Shown: positions 63,935 to 64,000 of the stretch, piece after piece
How positions within the stretch are numbered: position 1 is the stretch's first letter
How the letters are laid out: each line of letters begins with the position of its first letter
DNA from: Meridianimarinicoccus sp. MJW13
GTDB taxonomy: Bacteria; Pseudomonadota; Alphaproteobacteria; Rhodobacterales; Rhodobacteraceae
Length of the DNA: 64,000 bases
Assembly (NCBI RefSeq): GCF_014901205.1
Contig: NZ_JACNMU010000003.1
Location: 372,001-436,000, forward strand
Reading direction: 5' to 3'
Notes under the pieces: generated by a model
Databases searched by the model: none
What the model was told of the DNA's origin: nothing
What the model saw: the letters and a program-made list of their open reading frames with translations, nothing else
Program-made: the position numbers and the translations under genes

Positions 63935-64000
63935 ATGCCCATTCTGCTGGCGCTGTTGCGCCCGTTCGAGATCGTCAACACCGCCATGGGGCGGCTGGGC
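63935..64000 (+). CDS. Start of a probable TRAP small permease gene, cut by window edge
   Basis: Open from an ATG with GGGAGGAT upstream to the last base; 22 codons visible. The start MPILLALLRPFEIVNTAMGR is hydrophobic with a charged turn, as in DctQ proteins. It lies 60 bp after the flavin reductase on the same strand, so it probably belongs to the operon. With so few residues the family is a guess. Confidence 0.4.
   Translation, partial: MPILLALLRPFEIVNTAMGRLG

Overview
This is a GC-rich, densely packed chromosomal segment that looks like a marine alphaproteobacterium of the Rhodobacteraceae (Roseobacter group). Supporting signs are an argC-ccmE-ccmF-ccmH string, an Entner-Doudoroff operon with CceR-like operators, two VPLPA-CTERM surface proteins, Bpt, a DUF2852 protein, an IalB protein, several TRAP transporter genes and sRNAs of apparent alpha-r8/suhB type. 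Most of the window is core housekeeping DNA. No phage, insertion sequence, CRISPR array or rRNA operon was seen.

Layout. 1-7.7 kb (minus strand): a truncated secreted protein, a PaaI/PaaG-like acyl-CoA pair, cytochrome c maturation (ccmEFH), argC, murI and an acyltransferase. 8-13.9 kb: a LysR regulator, a small RNA, purL, a VPLPA-CTERM protein, the BolA/monothiol glutaredoxin pair and zapA with a coiled-coil partner. 14.2-18.7 kb: transketolase and two tandem GAPDH paralogs whose cofactor-site residues differ. 18.8-29 kb: a second VPLPA-CTERM protein, coaD, a CBS protein, a LysR/mmsA divergent pair, a lytic transglycosylase, ssb, a PIN-domain protein, an RlmI-like methyltransferase and edd-eda. 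29-41 kb: glnE, small membrane proteins, bpt, a TakP-like TRAP transporter, a CorC-type protein and an sRNA locus. 41.4-47 kb: an envelope block (IalB, KAS-ACP-LpxD, L,D-transpeptidase, YcbK). 47.2-52.8 kb: a Tup-type tungstate ABC transporter with a one-component regulator, an EnvZ-like kinase and an MBL hydrolase. 52.9-58.2 kb: tRNA-Asn followed by a TPR regulator-like protein, a sulfatase and a secreted HAD phosphatase, which looks accessory. 58.7-64 kb: a DsbA-like protein and then a divergent catabolic locus (Gfo/Idh, GntR | LLM monooxygenase, aldo-keto reductase, flavin reductase, start of a probable TRAP permease).

Most interesting points. (1) The right-end locus has the enzyme set of the sulfoquinovose monooxygenase (sulfo-SMO) pathway: monooxygenase, 6-oxo-glucose reductase-type AKR, flavin reductase and GntR regulator. 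A Gfo/Idh protein that could be an NAD-dependent sulfoquinovosidase sits beside it, and a probable TRAP gene replaces the ABC importer known from Agrobacterium. The glucose released would feed the Entner-Doudoroff genes in this same window. (2) An alpha-r8-like sRNA near 40.55 kb is followed about 100 nt later by a separately promoted, separately terminated short unit that carries an 18-nt complement of the sRNA core, a possible built-in antisense or sponge RNA. A second sRNA with the same core lies before purL. (3) edd and the second gap gene share a 13-bp operator core resembling the CceR site, and the first gap gene has a weaker version.
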